Source of the DNA: Bos javanicus | Lineage: Eukaryota > Chordata > Mammalia > Artiodactyla > Bovidae | Assembly (NCBI RefSeq): GCF_032452875.1 | Contig: NW_026893836.1 | Coordinates: 186,001 to 250,000 of the forward strand | Direction of reading: 5' to 3' | Length of the DNA stretch: 64,000 bases | Shown here: positions 40,671-54,599 of the stretch, piece after piece | Layout of the letters: each line of letters opens with the position of its first letter | Position numbering within the stretch: the first letter of the stretch is position 1 | Translations under genes and position numbers: made by a program | Notes under the pieces: model-generated | The model's input: the letters and a program-made list of their open reading frames with translations, nothing else | What the model was told of the DNA's origin: nothing | The model's database searches: none

Positions 40671-42456
40671 GGGCCTGCTGAGCTGCGTGATTACTGTCTG
40701 CTCATCTGCTTGACAATTGCCAGCTGAGCTGCACGATTCCTGCCTGTCATCTGCTTGACAATTGCCAGCTGTGCTGCGTAATTCCTGCCTGCTCAGCTGC
40801 TTGATTATTGCCAGCTGAGCAGCATGATTCCTCACACCTGAGTTCCATGATTATTGCCTGCTGACTGTTTGATTCGTGCCTACTCAGCTCTTTGTTTATT
40901 GCCTCCAGAGGCACATGATCAGTGTATGATAGCAAACATGATCAGCGCATGATCAGTCACATGATCAGCGCCATTAAGTCACGTGATCACTACATGATAG
41001 TCATGTGATCAGTCCATGCTCAGTCACGGTATCAGTGCATGATCAGCCACGTGATCAGTGCATGATCTGTCACAAGATTAGTGTATGATCATCCACGTGA
41101 TCAGTGCATGCAGTCATGTGATCAGTGCATGATATAGACGTGATCAGTGCATGATCAGTCTCGTGATCAGTGCATGATAGCCACGTGATCAGTGCATGAT
41201 CAGTCACCTGATGGGTGTATGATCATTCACGTGACCTGTACATGGTAGCTACATGATCATTGCATGATCAGCCACGTGAGTAGTGCATGATAGCCACGTG
41301 ATCACTGCATGATCAGTCACGTGATCAGTGCATGATCAGTCATGTGACCAGTACATGGTAGCTGCGTGATCATGGCATGATCAGCCACGTGAGCAGTGCA
41401 TGATAGCCACGTGATCAGTGCATGATCAGACACGAGATCAGTGCATGATCAGTCACGTGATCAGTGCATGATCAGCCACGTGATCAGTGCATGACCAGGC
41501 ACGTGATCAGTGTATGTCAGCCAAGTGATCAGTGCATGATAGCCACGTGATCAGTGCATGATCAGTCACGTGATCAGTGCATGATCAGTTATGTGATCAG
41601 TGTATGATCAGCCACGTGATCAGTGCATGATCAGCCACATGATCAGTGCATGATCAATTACGTGATCAGTGCATGATCAGTCACGTGACCAGTACATGGT
41701 AGCTACGTGATCATTGCATGATCAGCCACGTGATCAGTGCATGATAGCCACGTGATCAGTGCATGATAGCCACGTGATCAGTGCATGATCAGTCATGTGA
41801 TACGTGTGTGATCAGCCACGTGATCAGTGCATGATATCCACGTGATCAGTGCATGACAGCCACGTGATCAGTGCATGAGAGCCACGTGATCAGTGCATGA
41901 TCAGTCACGTGATACATGTGTGATCAGCCACGTGATCAGTGCATGATGAGCCACGTGATCAGTGCATGATCAATTACGTGATCAGTGCATGATCAGTCAC
42001 GTGACCAGTACATGGTTGCTACGTGATCGTTGCATGATCAGCCACGTGAGCAGTGCATGATAGCCACGTGATCAGTGCATGATCAGTCACGTGATCAGTA
42101 CATGATCAGTCACGTGAACAGTGCATGATCATTTACGTGATCAGTGCATGATCAGTCACGTGACCAGTATATGGTTGCTACGTGATCATTCCATGACGAG
42201 CCACGTGAGCAGTGCATGATAGCCACGTGATGTGTGCATGAGTTACGTGAGCAGTGTATGATCAGCCACGTGATCAGTGCATGAGTGCCACGTGATCAGT
42301 GCATGATAGTCACGTGACAGGTGTGTGATCAGCCACGTGAACAGTGCATGATCAGCCACGTGATCAGTGCATGATAGCCACGTGATCAGTGCATGATCAT
42401 CACGTGATCAGTGTATGATCAGCCACGTGAACAGTGCATGCTCAGTCACGTGATCA
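40671..42456 (+). repeat. HOR unit beta-2 (1786 bp)
   Basis: The D-block is at 40671-40913. The unit has the same length as beta-1 and the same missing group of monomers before the next D-block. Confidence 0.9.
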
Positions 42457-43951
42457 GGGCCTGCTGAGCTGCGTGATTACTGTCTGCTCATCTGCTTGAC
42501 AATTGCCAGCTGAGCTGCACGATTCCTGCCTGTCATCTGCTTGACAATTGTCAGCTGTGCTGCGTAATTCCTGCCTGCTCAGCTGCTTGATTATTGCCAG
42601 CTGAGCAGCATGATTCCTCACACCTGAGTTCCATGATTATTGCCTGCTGACTGTTTGATTCGTGCCTACTCAGCTCTTTGTTTATTGCCTCCAGAGGCAC
42701 ATGATCAGTGTATGATAGCAAACATGATCAGCGCATGATCAGTCACATGATCAGCGCCATTAAGTCACGTGATCACTACATGATAGTCATGTGATCAGTC
42801 CATGCTCAGTCACGGTATCAGTGCATGATCAGCCACGTGATCAGTGCATGATCTGTCACATGATTAGTGTATGATCATCCACGTGATCAGTGCATGGGCA
42901 GTCATGTGATCAGTGCATGAGATAGACGTGATCAGTGCATGATCAGTCTCGTGATCAGTGCATGATAGCCACGTGATCAGTGCATGATCAGTCACGTGAT
43001 CAGTGCATGATCAGTTACGTGATCAGTGCATGATCAGCCACGTGATCAGTGCATGATCAGCCACGTGATCAGTGCATGATCAGCCACGTGATCAGTGCAT
43101 GATCAGTCACGTGATCAGTACATGGTAGCTACGTGATCAGTGCATGATCAGCCACGTGATCAGTGCATGATAGCCACGTGATCAGTGCATGATAGCCACG
43201 TGATCAGTGCATGATCAGTCATGTGATACGTGTGTGATCAGCCACGTGATCAGTGCATGATATCCACGTGATCAGTGCATGACAGCCACGTGATCAGTGC
43301 ATGAGAGCCACGTGATCAGTGCATGATCAGTCACGTGATACATGTGTGATCAGCCACGTGATCAGTGCATGATGAGCCACGTGATCAGTGCATGATCAAT
43401 TACGTGATCAGTGCATGATCAGTCACGTGACCAGTACATGGTTGCTACGTGATCGTTGCATGATCAGCCACGTGAGCAGAGCATGATAGCCACGTGATCA
43501 GTGCATGATCAGTCACGTGATCAGTACATGATCAGTCACGTGAACAGTGCATGATCATTTACGTGATCTTTGCATGATCAGTCACGTGACCAGTATATGG
43601 TTGCTACGTGATCATTCCATGACGAGCCACGTGAGCAGTGCATGATAGCCACGTGATGTGTGCATGAGTTACGTGAGCAGAGTATGATCAGCCACGTGAT
43701 CAGTGCATGAGTGCCACGTGATCAGTGCATGATATGTCACGTGACAGGTGTGTGATCAGCCACGTGAACAGTGCATGTTCAGCCACGTGATCAGTGCATG
43801 ATAGCCACGTGATCAGTGCATGATCAGTTACGTGAGCAGTGTATGATCAGCCACGTGATCAGTGCATGATATCCAAGTGATCAGTGCATGATCATCACGT
43901 GATCAGTGTATGATCAGCCACGTGAACAGTGCATGCTCAGTCACGTGATCT
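42457..43951 (+). repeat. HOR unit gamma-2 (1495 bp)
   Basis: The D-block is at 42457-42699 and carries GACAATTGTCAG, which puts a stop in the incidental minus-strand frame. The unit is two monomers (46 bp) shorter than gamma-1: the pair containing GGTCAGACACGTGAACAG is missing near 43860. Confidence 0.9.
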
Positions 43952-45810
43952 GGGCCTGCTGAGCTGCGTGATTACTGTCTGCTCATCTGCTTGACAATTG
44001 CCAGCTGAGCTGCACGATTCCTGCCTGTCATCTGCTTGACAATTGCCAGCTGTGCTGCGTAATTCCTGCCTGCTCAGCTGCTTGATTATTGCCAGCTGAG
44101 CAGCATGATTCCTCACACCTGAGTTCCATGATTATTGCCTGCTGACTGTTTGATTCGTGCCTACTCAGCTCTTTGTTTATTGCCTCCAGAGGCACATGAT
44201 CAGTGTATGATAGCAAACATGATCAGCGCATGATCAGTCACATGATCAGCGCCATTAAGTCACGTGATCACTACATGATAGTCATGTGATCAGTCCATGC
44301 TCAGTCACGGTATCAGTGCATGATCAGCCACGTGATCAGTGCATGATCTGTCACAAGATTAGTGTATGATCATCCACGTGATCAGTGCATGGCAGTCATG
44401 TGATCAGTGCATGATATAGACGTGATCAGTGCATGATCAGTCTCGTGATCAGTGCATGATAGCCACGTGATCAGTGCATGATCAGTCACCTGATGGGTGT
44501 ATGATCATTCACGTGACCTGTACATGGTAGCTACATGATCATTGCATGATCAGCCACGTGAGTAGTGCATGATAGCCACGTGATCACTGCATGATCAGTC
44601 ACGTGATCAGTGCATGATCAGTCATGTGACCAGTACATGGTAGCTGCGTGATCATGGCATGATCAGCCACGTGAGCAGTGCATGATAGCCACGTGATCAG
44701 TGCATGATCAGACACGTGATCAGTGCATGATCAGTCACGTGATCAGTGCATGATCAGGCACGTGATCAGTGTATGATCCAGCCAAGTGATCAGTGCATGA
44801 TAGCCACGTGATCAGTGCATGATCAGTCACGTGATCAGTGCATGATCAGTTATGTGATCAGTGTATGATCAGCCACGTGATCAGTGCATGATCAGCCACA
44901 TGATCAGTGCATGATCAATTACGTGATCAGTGCATGATCAGTCACGTGACCAGTACATGGTAGCTACGTGATCATTGCATGATCAGCCACGTGATCAGTG
45001 CATGATAGCCACGTGATCAGTGCATGATCAGTCATGTGATACGTGTGTGATCAGCCACGTGATCAGTGCATGATATCCACGTGATCAGTGCATGACAGCC
45101 ACGTGATCAGTGCATGAGAGCCACGTGATCAGTGCATGATCAGTCACGTGATACATGTGTGATCAGCCACGTGATCAGTGCATGATGAGCCACGTGATCA
45201 GTGCAGGATCAATTACGTGATCAGTGCATGATCAGTCACGTGACCAGTACATGGTTGCTACGTGATCGTTGCATGATCAGCCACGTGAGCAGAGCATGAT
45301 AGCCACGTGATCAGTGCATGATCAGTCACGTGATCAGTACATGATCAGTCACGTGAACAGTGCATGATCATTTACGTGATCTTTGCATGATCAGTCACGT
45401 GACCAGTATATGGTTGCTACGTGATCATTCCATGACGAGCCACGTGAGCAGTGCATGATAGCCACGTGATGTGTGCATGAGTTACGTGAGCAGAGTATGA
45501 TCAGCCACGTGATCAGTGCATGAGTGCCACGTGATCAGTGCATGATATGTCACGTGACAGGTGTGTGATCAGCCACGTGAACAGTGCATGTTCAGCCACG
45601 TGATCAGTGCATGATAGCCACGTGATCAGTGCATGATCAGTTACGTGAGCAGTGTATGATCAGCCACGTGATCAGTGCATGGTCAGACACGTGAACAGTG
45701 TATGATCAGCCACGTGATCAGTGCATGATATCCAAGTGATCAGTGCATGATCATCACGTGATCAGTGTATGATCAGCCACGTGAACAGTGCATGCTCAGT
45801 CACGTGATCT
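43952..45810 (+). repeat. HOR unit alpha-3 (1859 bp)
   Basis: The D-block is at 43952-44194. It is a near copy of alpha-2, 5140 bp downstream, including GTGTATGATCCAGCC near 44768. Confidence 0.9.
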
Positions 45811-47599
45811 GGGCCTGCTGAGCTGCGTGATTACTGTCTGCTCATCTGCTTGACAATTGCCAGCTGAGCTGCACGATTCCTGCCTGTCATCTGCTTGACA
45901 ATTGCCAGCTGTGCTGCGTAATTCCTGCCTGCTCAGCTGCTTGATTATTGCCAGCTGAGCAGCATGATTCCTCACACCTGAGTTCCATGATTATTGCCTG
46001 CTGACTGTTTGATTCGTGCCTACTCAGCTCTTTGTTTATTGCCTCCAGAGGCACATGATCAGTGTATGATAGCAAACATGATCAGCGCATGATCAGTCAC
46101 ATGATCAGCGCCATTAAGTCACGTGATCACTACATGATAGTCATGTGATCAGTCCATGCTCAGTCACGGTATCAGTGCATGATCAGCCACGTGATCAGTG
46201 CATGATCTGTCACAAGATTAGTGTATGATCATCCACGTGATCAGTGCATGGGCAGTCATGTGATCAGTGCATGATATAGACGTGATCAGTGCATGATCAG
46301 TCTCGTGATCAGTGCATGATAGCCACGTGATCAGTGCATGATCAGTCACCTGATGGGTGTATGATCATTCACGTGACCTGTACATGGTAGCTACATGATC
46401 ATTGCATGATCAGCCACTTGAGTAGTTCATGATAGCCACGTGATCACTGCATGATCAGTCACGTGATCAGTGCATGATCAGTCATGTGACCAGTACATGG
46501 TAGCTGCGTGATCATGGCATGATCAGCCACGTGAGCAGTGCATGATAGCCACGTGATCAGTGCATGATCAGACACGAGATCAGTGCATGATCAGTCACGT
46601 GATCAGTGCATGATCAGCCACGTGATCAGTGCATGACCAGGCACGTGATCAGTGTATGTCCAGCCAAGTGATCAGTGCATGATAGCCACGTGATCAGTGC
46701 ATGATCAGTCACGTGATCAGTGCATGATCAGTTATGTGATCAGTGTATGATCAGCCACGTGATCAGTGCATGATCAGCCACATGATCAGTGCATGATCAA
46801 TTACGTGATCAGTGCATGATCAGTCACGTGACCAGGACATGGTAGCTACGTGATCATGGCCTGATCAGCCACGTGATCAGTGCATGATAGCCACGTGATC
46901 AGTGCATGATAGCCACGTGATCAGTGCATGATCAGTCATGTGATACGTGTGTGATCAGCCACGTGATCAGTGCATGATATCCACGTGATCAGTGCATGAC
47001 AGCCACGTGATCAGTGCATGAGAGCCACGTGATCAGTGCATGATCAGTCACGTGATACATGTGTGATCAGCCACGTGATCAGTGCATGATGAGCCACGTG
47101 ATCAGTGCATGATCAATTACGTGATCAGTGCATGATCAGTCACGTGACCAGTACATGGTTGCTACGTGATCGTTGCATGATCAGCCACGTGAGCAGAGCA
47201 TGATAGCCACGTGATCAGTGCATGATCAGTCACGTGATCAGTACATGATCAGTCACGTGAACAGTGCATGATCATTTACGTGATCAGTGCATGATCAGTC
47301 ACGTGACCAGTATATGGTTGCTACGTGATCATTCCATAACGAGCCACGTGAGCAGTGCATGATAGCCACGTGATGTGTGCATGAGTTACGTGATCAGTGT
47401 ATGATCAGCCACGTGATCAGTGCATGAGTGCCACGTGATCAGTGCATGATATGTCACGTGACAGTGTGTGATCAGCCACGTGAACAGTGCATGATCAGCC
47501 ACGTGATCAGTGCATGATAGCCACGTGATCAGTGCATGATCATCACGTGATCAGTGTATGATCAGCCACGTGAACAGTGCATGCTCAGTCACGTGATCA
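45811..47599 (+). repeat. HOR unit beta-3 (1789 bp)
   Basis: The D-block is at 45811-46053. It is a beta unit with CACTTGAGTAGTTCATG near 46415 and CCATAACGAG near 47335, variants otherwise seen towards the end of the window. Confidence 0.88.
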
Positions 47600-49094
47600 G
47601 GGCCTGCTGAGCTGCGTGATTACTGTCTGCTCATCTGCTTGACAATTGCCAGCTGAGCTGCACGATTCCTGCCTGTCATCTGCTTGACAATTGCCAGCTG
47701 TGCTGCGTAATTCCTGCCTGCTCAGCTGCTTGATTATTGCCAGCTGAGTAGCATGATTCCTCACACCTGAGTTCCATGATTATTGCCTGCTGACTGTTTG
47801 ATTCGTGCCTACTCAGCTCTTTGTTTATTGCCTCCAGAGGCACATGATCAGTGTATGATAGCAAACATGATCAGCGCATGATCAGTCACATGATCAGCGC
47901 CATTAAGTCACGTGATCACTACATGATAGTCATGTGATCAGTCCATGCTCAGTCACGGTATCAGTGCATGATCAGCCACGTGATCAGTGCATGATCTGTC
48001 ACATGATTAGTGTATGATCATCCACGTGATCAGTGCATGGGCAGTCATGTGATCAGTGCATGATATAGACGTGATCAGTGCATGATCAGTCTCGTGATCA
48101 GTGCATGATAGCCACGTGATCAGTGCATGATCAGTCACGTGATCAGTGCATGATCAGTTACGTGATCAGTGCATGATCAGCCACGTGATCAGTGCATGAT
48201 CAGCCACGTGATCAGTGCATGATCAGTTACGTGATCAGTGCATGATCAGTCACGTGACCAGTACATGGTAGCTACGTGATCATTGCATGATCAGCCACGT
48301 GATCAGTGCATGATAGCCACGTGATCAGTGCATGATAGCCACGTGATCAGTGCATGATCAGTCATGTGATACGTGTGTGATCAGCCACGTGATCAGTGCA
48401 TGATATCCACGTGATCAGTGCATGACAGCCACGTGATCAGTGCATGAGAGCCACGTGATCAGTGCATGATCAGTCACGTGATACATGTGTGATCAGCCAC
48501 GTGATCAGTGCATGATGAGCCACGTGATCAGTGCATGATCAATTACGTGATCAGTGCATGATCAGTCACGTGACCAGTACATGGTTGCTACGTGATCGTT
48601 GCATGATCAGCCACGTGAGCAGAGCATGATAGCCACGTGATCAGTGCATGATCAGTCACGTGATCAGTACATGATCAGTCACGTGAACAGTGCATGATCA
48701 TTTACGTGATCTTTGCATGATCAGTCACGTGACCAGTATATGGTTGCTACGTGATCATTCCATGACGAGCCACGTGAGCAGTGCATGATAGCCACGTGAT
48801 GTGTGCATGAGTTACGTGAGCAGAGTATGATCAGCCACGTGATCAGTGCATGAGTGCCACGTGATCAGTGCATGATATGTCACGTGACAGGTGTGTGATC
48901 AGCCACGTGAACAGTGCATGTTCAGCCACGTGATCAGTGCATGATAGCCACGTGATCAGTGCATGATCAGTTACGTGAGCAGTGTATGATCAGCCACGTG
49001 ATCAGTGCATGATATCCAAGTGATCAGTGCATGATCATCACGTGATCAGTGTATGATCAGCCACGTGAACAGTGCATGCTCAGTCACGTGATCT
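47600..49094 (+). repeat. HOR unit gamma-3 (1495 bp)
   Basis: The D-block is at 47600-47842, with GAGTAGCATG in place of GAGCAGCATG. The unit has the same two-monomer loss as gamma-2, so these two are the closest pair of gamma units. Confidence 0.9.
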
Positions 49095-50998
49095 GGGCCT
49101 GCTGAGCTGCGTGATTACTGTCTGCTCATCTGCTTGACAATTGCCAGCTGAGCTGCACGATTCCTGCCTGTCATCTGCTTGACAATTGCCAGCTGTGCTG
49201 CGTAATTCCTGCCTGCTCAGCTGCTTGATTATTGCCAGCTGAGCAGCATGATTCCTCACACCTGAGTTCCATGATTATTGCCTGCTGACTGTTTGATTCG
49301 TGCCTACTCAGCTCTTTGTTTATTGCCTCCAGAGGCACATGATCAGTGTATGATAGCAAACATGATCAGCGCATGATCAGTCACATGATCAGCGCCATTA
49401 AGTCACGTGATCACTACATGATAGTCATGTGATCAGTCCATGCTCAGTCACGGTATCAGTGCATGATCAGCCACGTGATCAGTGCATGATCTGTCACAAG
49501 ATTAGTGTATGATCATCCACGTGATCAGTGCATGGGCAGTCATGTGATCAGTGCATGATATAGACGTGATCAGTGCATGATCAGTCTCGTGATCAGTGCA
49601 TGATAGCCACGTGATCAGTGCATGATCAGTCACCTGATGGGTGTATGATCATTCACGTGACCTGTACATGGTAGCTACATGATCATTGCATGATCAGCCA
49701 CGTGAGTAGTGCATGATAGCCACGTGATCACTGCATGATCAGTCACGTGATCAGTGCATGATCAGTCATGTGACCAGTACATGGTAGGTGCGTGATCATG
49801 GCATGATCAGCCACGTGAGCAGTGCATGATAGCCACGTGATCAGTGCATGATCAGACACGTGATCAGTGCATGATCAGTCACGTGATCAGTGCATGATCA
49901 GCCACGTGATCAGTGCATGACCAGGCACGTGATCAGTGTATGTCCAGCCAAGTGATCAGTGCATGATAGCCACGTGATCAGTGCATGATCAGTCACGTGA
50001 TCAGTGCATGATCAGTTATGTGATCAGTGTATGATCAGCCACGTGATCAGTGCATGATCAGCCACATGATCAGTGCATGATCAATTACGTGATCAGTGCA
50101 TGATCAGTCACGTGACCAGTACATGGTAGCTACGTGATCATTGCCTGATCAGCCACGTGATCAGTGCATGATAGCCACGTGATCAGTGCATGATAGCCAC
50201 GTGATCAGTGCATGATCAGTCATGTGATACGTGTGTGATCAGCCACGTGATCAGTGCATGATATCCACGTGATCAGTGCATGACAGCCACGTGATCAGTG
50301 CATGAGAGCCACGTGATCAGTGCATGATCAGTCACGTGATACATGTGTGATCAGCCACGTGATCAGTGCATGATGAGCCACGTGATCAGTGCAGGATCAA
50401 TTACGTGATCAGTGCATGATCAGTCACGTGACCAGTACATGGTTGCTACGTGATCGTTGCATGATCAGCCACGTGAGCAGAGCATGATAGCCACGTGATC
50501 AGTGCATGATCAGTCACGTGATCAGTACATGATCAGTCACGTGAACAGTGCATGATCATTTACGTGATCTTTGCATGATCAGTCACGTGACCAGTATATG
50601 GTTGCTACGTGATCATTCCATGACGAGCCACGTGAGCAGTGCATGATAGCCACGTGATGTGTGCATGAGTTACGTGAGCAGAGTATGATCAGCCACGTGA
50701 TCAGTGCATGAGTGCCACGTGATCAGTGCATGATATGTCACGTGACAGGTGTGTGATCAGCCACGTGAACAGTGCATGTTCAGCCACGTGATCAGTGCAT
50801 GATAGCCACGTGATCAGTGCATGATCAGTTACGTGAGCAGTGTATGATCAGCCACGTGATCAGTGCATGGTCAGACACGTGAACAGTGTATGATCAGCCA
50901 CGTGATCAGTGCATGATATCCAAGTGATCAGTGCATGATCATCACGTGATCAGTGTATGATCAGCCACGTGAACAGTGCATGCTCAGTCACGTGATCT
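49095..50998 (+). repeat. HOR unit, full-length form (1904 bp)
   Basis: The D-block is at 49095-49337. This is the longest form: it has both the extra CACGTGATCAG and TGCATGACCAGG monomer near 49910 and the doubled ATAGCC monomer near 50170, plus the complete 3' group. Alpha, beta and gamma can be read as this form with different blocks of monomers removed. Confidence 0.88.
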
Positions 50999-52718
50999 GG
51001 GCCTGCTGAGCTGCGTGATTACTGTCTGCTCATCTGCTTGACAATTGCCAGCTGAGCTGCACGATTCCTGCCTGTCATCTGCTTGACAATTGCCAGCTGT
51101 GCTGCGTAATTCCTGCCTGCTCAGCTGCTTGATTATTGCCAGCTGAGCAGCATGATTCCTCACACCTGAGTTCCATGATTATTGCCTGCTGACTGTTTGA
51201 TTCGTGCCTACTCAGCTCTTTGTTTATTGCCTCCAGAGGCACATGATCAGTGTATGATAGCAAACATGATCAGCGCATGATCAGTCACATGATCAGCGCC
51301 ATTAAGTCACGTGATCACTACATGATAGTCATGTGATCAGTCCATGCTCAGTCACGGTATCAGTGCATGATCAGCCACGTGATCAGTGCATGATCTGTCA
51401 CAAGATTAGTGTATGATCATCCACGTGATCAGTGCATGATCAGTCATGTGATCAGTGCATGATATAGACGTGATCAGTGCATGATCAGTCTCGTGATCAG
51501 TGCATGATAGCCACGTGATCAGTGCATGATCAGTCACGTGATCGTGTGTGATCAGCCACGTGATCAGTGCATGATAGCCACGTGATCAGTGCATGATCAG
51601 CCACGTGATCAGTGCATGATCAGTCACGTGATCAGTGCATGATCAGCCACGTGATCAGTGCATGATCAGGCACGTGATCAGTGTATGTCAGCCACGTGAT
51701 CAGTGCATGATAGCCACGTGATCAGTGCATGATCAGTCACGTGATCAGTGCATGATCAGTCACGTGATCAGTGCATGATCAGCCACGTGATCAGTGCATG
51801 ATCAGCCACGTGATCAGTGCATGATCAGTCACGTGATCAGTACATGGTAGCTACGTGATCATGCATGATCAGCCACGTGATCAGTGCATGATAGCCACGT
51901 GATCAGTGCATGATAGCCACGTGATCAGTGCATGATCAGTCATGTGATACGTGTGTGATCAGCCACGTGATCAGTGCATGATATCCACGTGATCAGTGCA
52001 TGACAGCCACGTGATCAGTGCATGAGAGCCACGTGATCAGTGCATGATCAGTCACGTGATACATGTGTGATCAGCCACGTGATCAGTGCATGATGAGCCA
52101 CGTGATCAGTGCAGGATCAATTACGTGATCAGTGCATGATCAGTCACGTGACCAGTACATGGTTGCTACGTGATCGTTGCATGATCAGCCACGTGAGCAG
52201 AGCATGATAGCCACGTGATCAGTGCATGATCAGTCACGTGATCAGTACATGATCAGTCACGTGAACAGTGCATGATCATTTACGTGATCTTTGCATGATC
52301 AGTCACGTGACCAGTATATGGTTGCTACGTGATCATTCCATGACGAGCCACGTGAGCAGTGCATGATAGCCACGTGATGTGTGCATGAGTTACGTGAGCA
52401 GAGTATGATCAGCCACGTGATCAGTGCATGAGTGCCACGTGATCAGTGCATGATATGTCACGTGACAGGTGTGTGATCAGCCACGTGAACAGTGCATGTT
52501 CAGCCACGTGATCAGTGCATGATAGCCACGTGATCAGTGCATGATCAGTTACGTGAGCAGTGTATGATCAGCCACGTGATCAGTGCATGGTCAGACACGT
52601 GAACAGTGTATGATCAGCCACGTGATCAGTGCATGATATCCAAGTGATCAGTGCATGATCATCACGTGATCAGTGTATGATCAGCCACGTGAACAGTGCA
52701 TGCTCAGTCACGTGATCT
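50999..52718 (+). repeat. HOR unit, irregular (1720 bp)
   Basis: The D-block is at 50999-51241. The segment from about 51,530 to 51,890 is replaced by nearly uniform consensus monomers, and CACCTGATGGGTG is absent. The 3' half is the ordinary alpha-type sequence. This unit breaks the alpha-beta-gamma rhythm. Confidence 0.88.
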
Positions 52719-54599
52719 GGGCCTGCTGAGCTGCGTGATTACTGTCTGCTCATCTGCTTGACAATTGCCAGCTGAGCTGCACGATTCCTGCCTGTCATCT
52801 GCTTGACAATTGCCAGCTGTGCTGCGTAATTCCTGCCGGCTCAGCTGCTTGATTATTGTCAGCTGAGCAGCATGATTCCTCACACCTGAGTTCCATGATT
52901 ATTGCCTGCTGACTGTTTGATTCGTGCCTACTCAGCTCTTTGTTTATTGCCTCCAGAGGCACATGATCAGTGTATGATAGCAAACATGATCAGCGCATGA
53001 TCAGTCACATGATCAGCGCCATTAAGTCACGTGATCACTACATGATATTCATGTGATCAGTCCATGCTCAGTCACGGTATCAGTGCATGATCAGCCACGT
53101 GATCAGTGCATGATCTGTCACAAGATTAGTGTATGATCATCCACGTGATCAGTGCACGGGCAGTCATGTGATCAGTGCATGATATAGACGTGAACAGTGC
53201 ATGACCAGTCTCGTGATCCGTGCATGAGAGCCAGGTGATCAGTGCATGATCAGTCACCTGATGTGTGTATGATCATTCACGTGACCTGTACATGGTAGCT
53301 ACATGATCATTGCATGATCAGCCACGTGAGTAGTTCATGATAGCCACGTGATCACTGCATGATCAGTCACGTGATCAGTGCATGATCAGTCATGTGACCA
53401 GTACATGGTAGCTGCGTGATCATGGCATGATCAGCCGAGTGAGCAGTGCATGATAGCCACGTGACCAGTGCATGATCAGACACGAGATCAGTGCATTATC
53501 AGTCACGTGATCAGTGCATGATCAGCCACGTGATCAGTTCATGACCAGGCACGTGATCAGTGTATGTCCAGCCAAGTGATCAGTGCATGATAGCCACGTG
53601 ATCAGTGCATGATCAGTCACGTGATCAGTGCATGATCAGTTATGTGATCAGTGTATGATCAGCCACGTGATCAGTGCATGATCAGCCACATGATCAGTGC
53701 ATGATCAGTCACGTGACCAGTACATGGTAGCTACGTGATCATGGCCTGATCAGCCACATGATCAGTGCATGATAGCCACGTGATCAGTGCATGATAGCCA
53801 CGTGATCAGTGCATGATCAGTCATGTGATACGTGTGTGATCAGCCACGTGATCAGTGCATGATATCCACGTGATCAGTGCATGACAGCCACGTGATCACT
53901 GCATGAGAGCCACGGGATCAGTGCATGATCAGTCACGTGATACATGTGTGATCAGCCACGTGATCAGTGCATGATGAGCCACGTGATCAGTGCAGGATCA
54001 ATTACGTGATCAGTGCATGATCAGTCACGTGACCAGTACATGGTTGCTACGTGATCGTTGCATGATCAGCCACGTGAGCAGAGCATGATAGCCACGTGGT
54101 CAGTGCATGATCAGTCACGTGATCAGTACATGATCAGTCACGTGAACAGTGCATGATCATTTACGTGATCTTTGCATGATCAGTCACGTTACCAGTATAT
54201 GGTTGCTACGTGATCATTCCATGACGAGCCACGTGAGCAGTGCATGATAGCCACGTGATGTGTGCATGAGTTACGTGAGCAGAGTATGATCAGCCACGTG
54301 ATCAGTGCATGAGTGCCACGTGATCAGTGCATGATATGTCACGTGACAGGTGTGTGATCAGTCACGTGAACAGTGCATGTTCAGCCACGTGATCAGTGCA
54401 TGATAGCCACGTGATCAGTGCATGATCAGTTACGTGAGCAGTGTATGATCAGCCACGTGATCAGTGCATGGTCAGACACGTGAACAGTGTATGATCAGCC
54501 ACGTGATCAGTGCATGATATCCAAGTGATCAGTGCATGATCATCACGTGATCAGTGTATGATCAGCCACGTGAACAGTGCATGCTCAGTCACGTGATCT
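52719..54599 (+). repeat. HOR unit, full-length form minus one monomer (1881 bp)
   Basis: The D-block is at 52719-52961 and carries CTGCCGGCTCAG and TTATTGTCAGCTG, shared only with the block at 61693. The unit lacks exactly one 23-mer (the CAATTACG monomer near 53705) compared with the 1904-bp form. TGCACGGGCAG near 53155 marks the start of the downstream subfamily. Confidence 0.88.
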
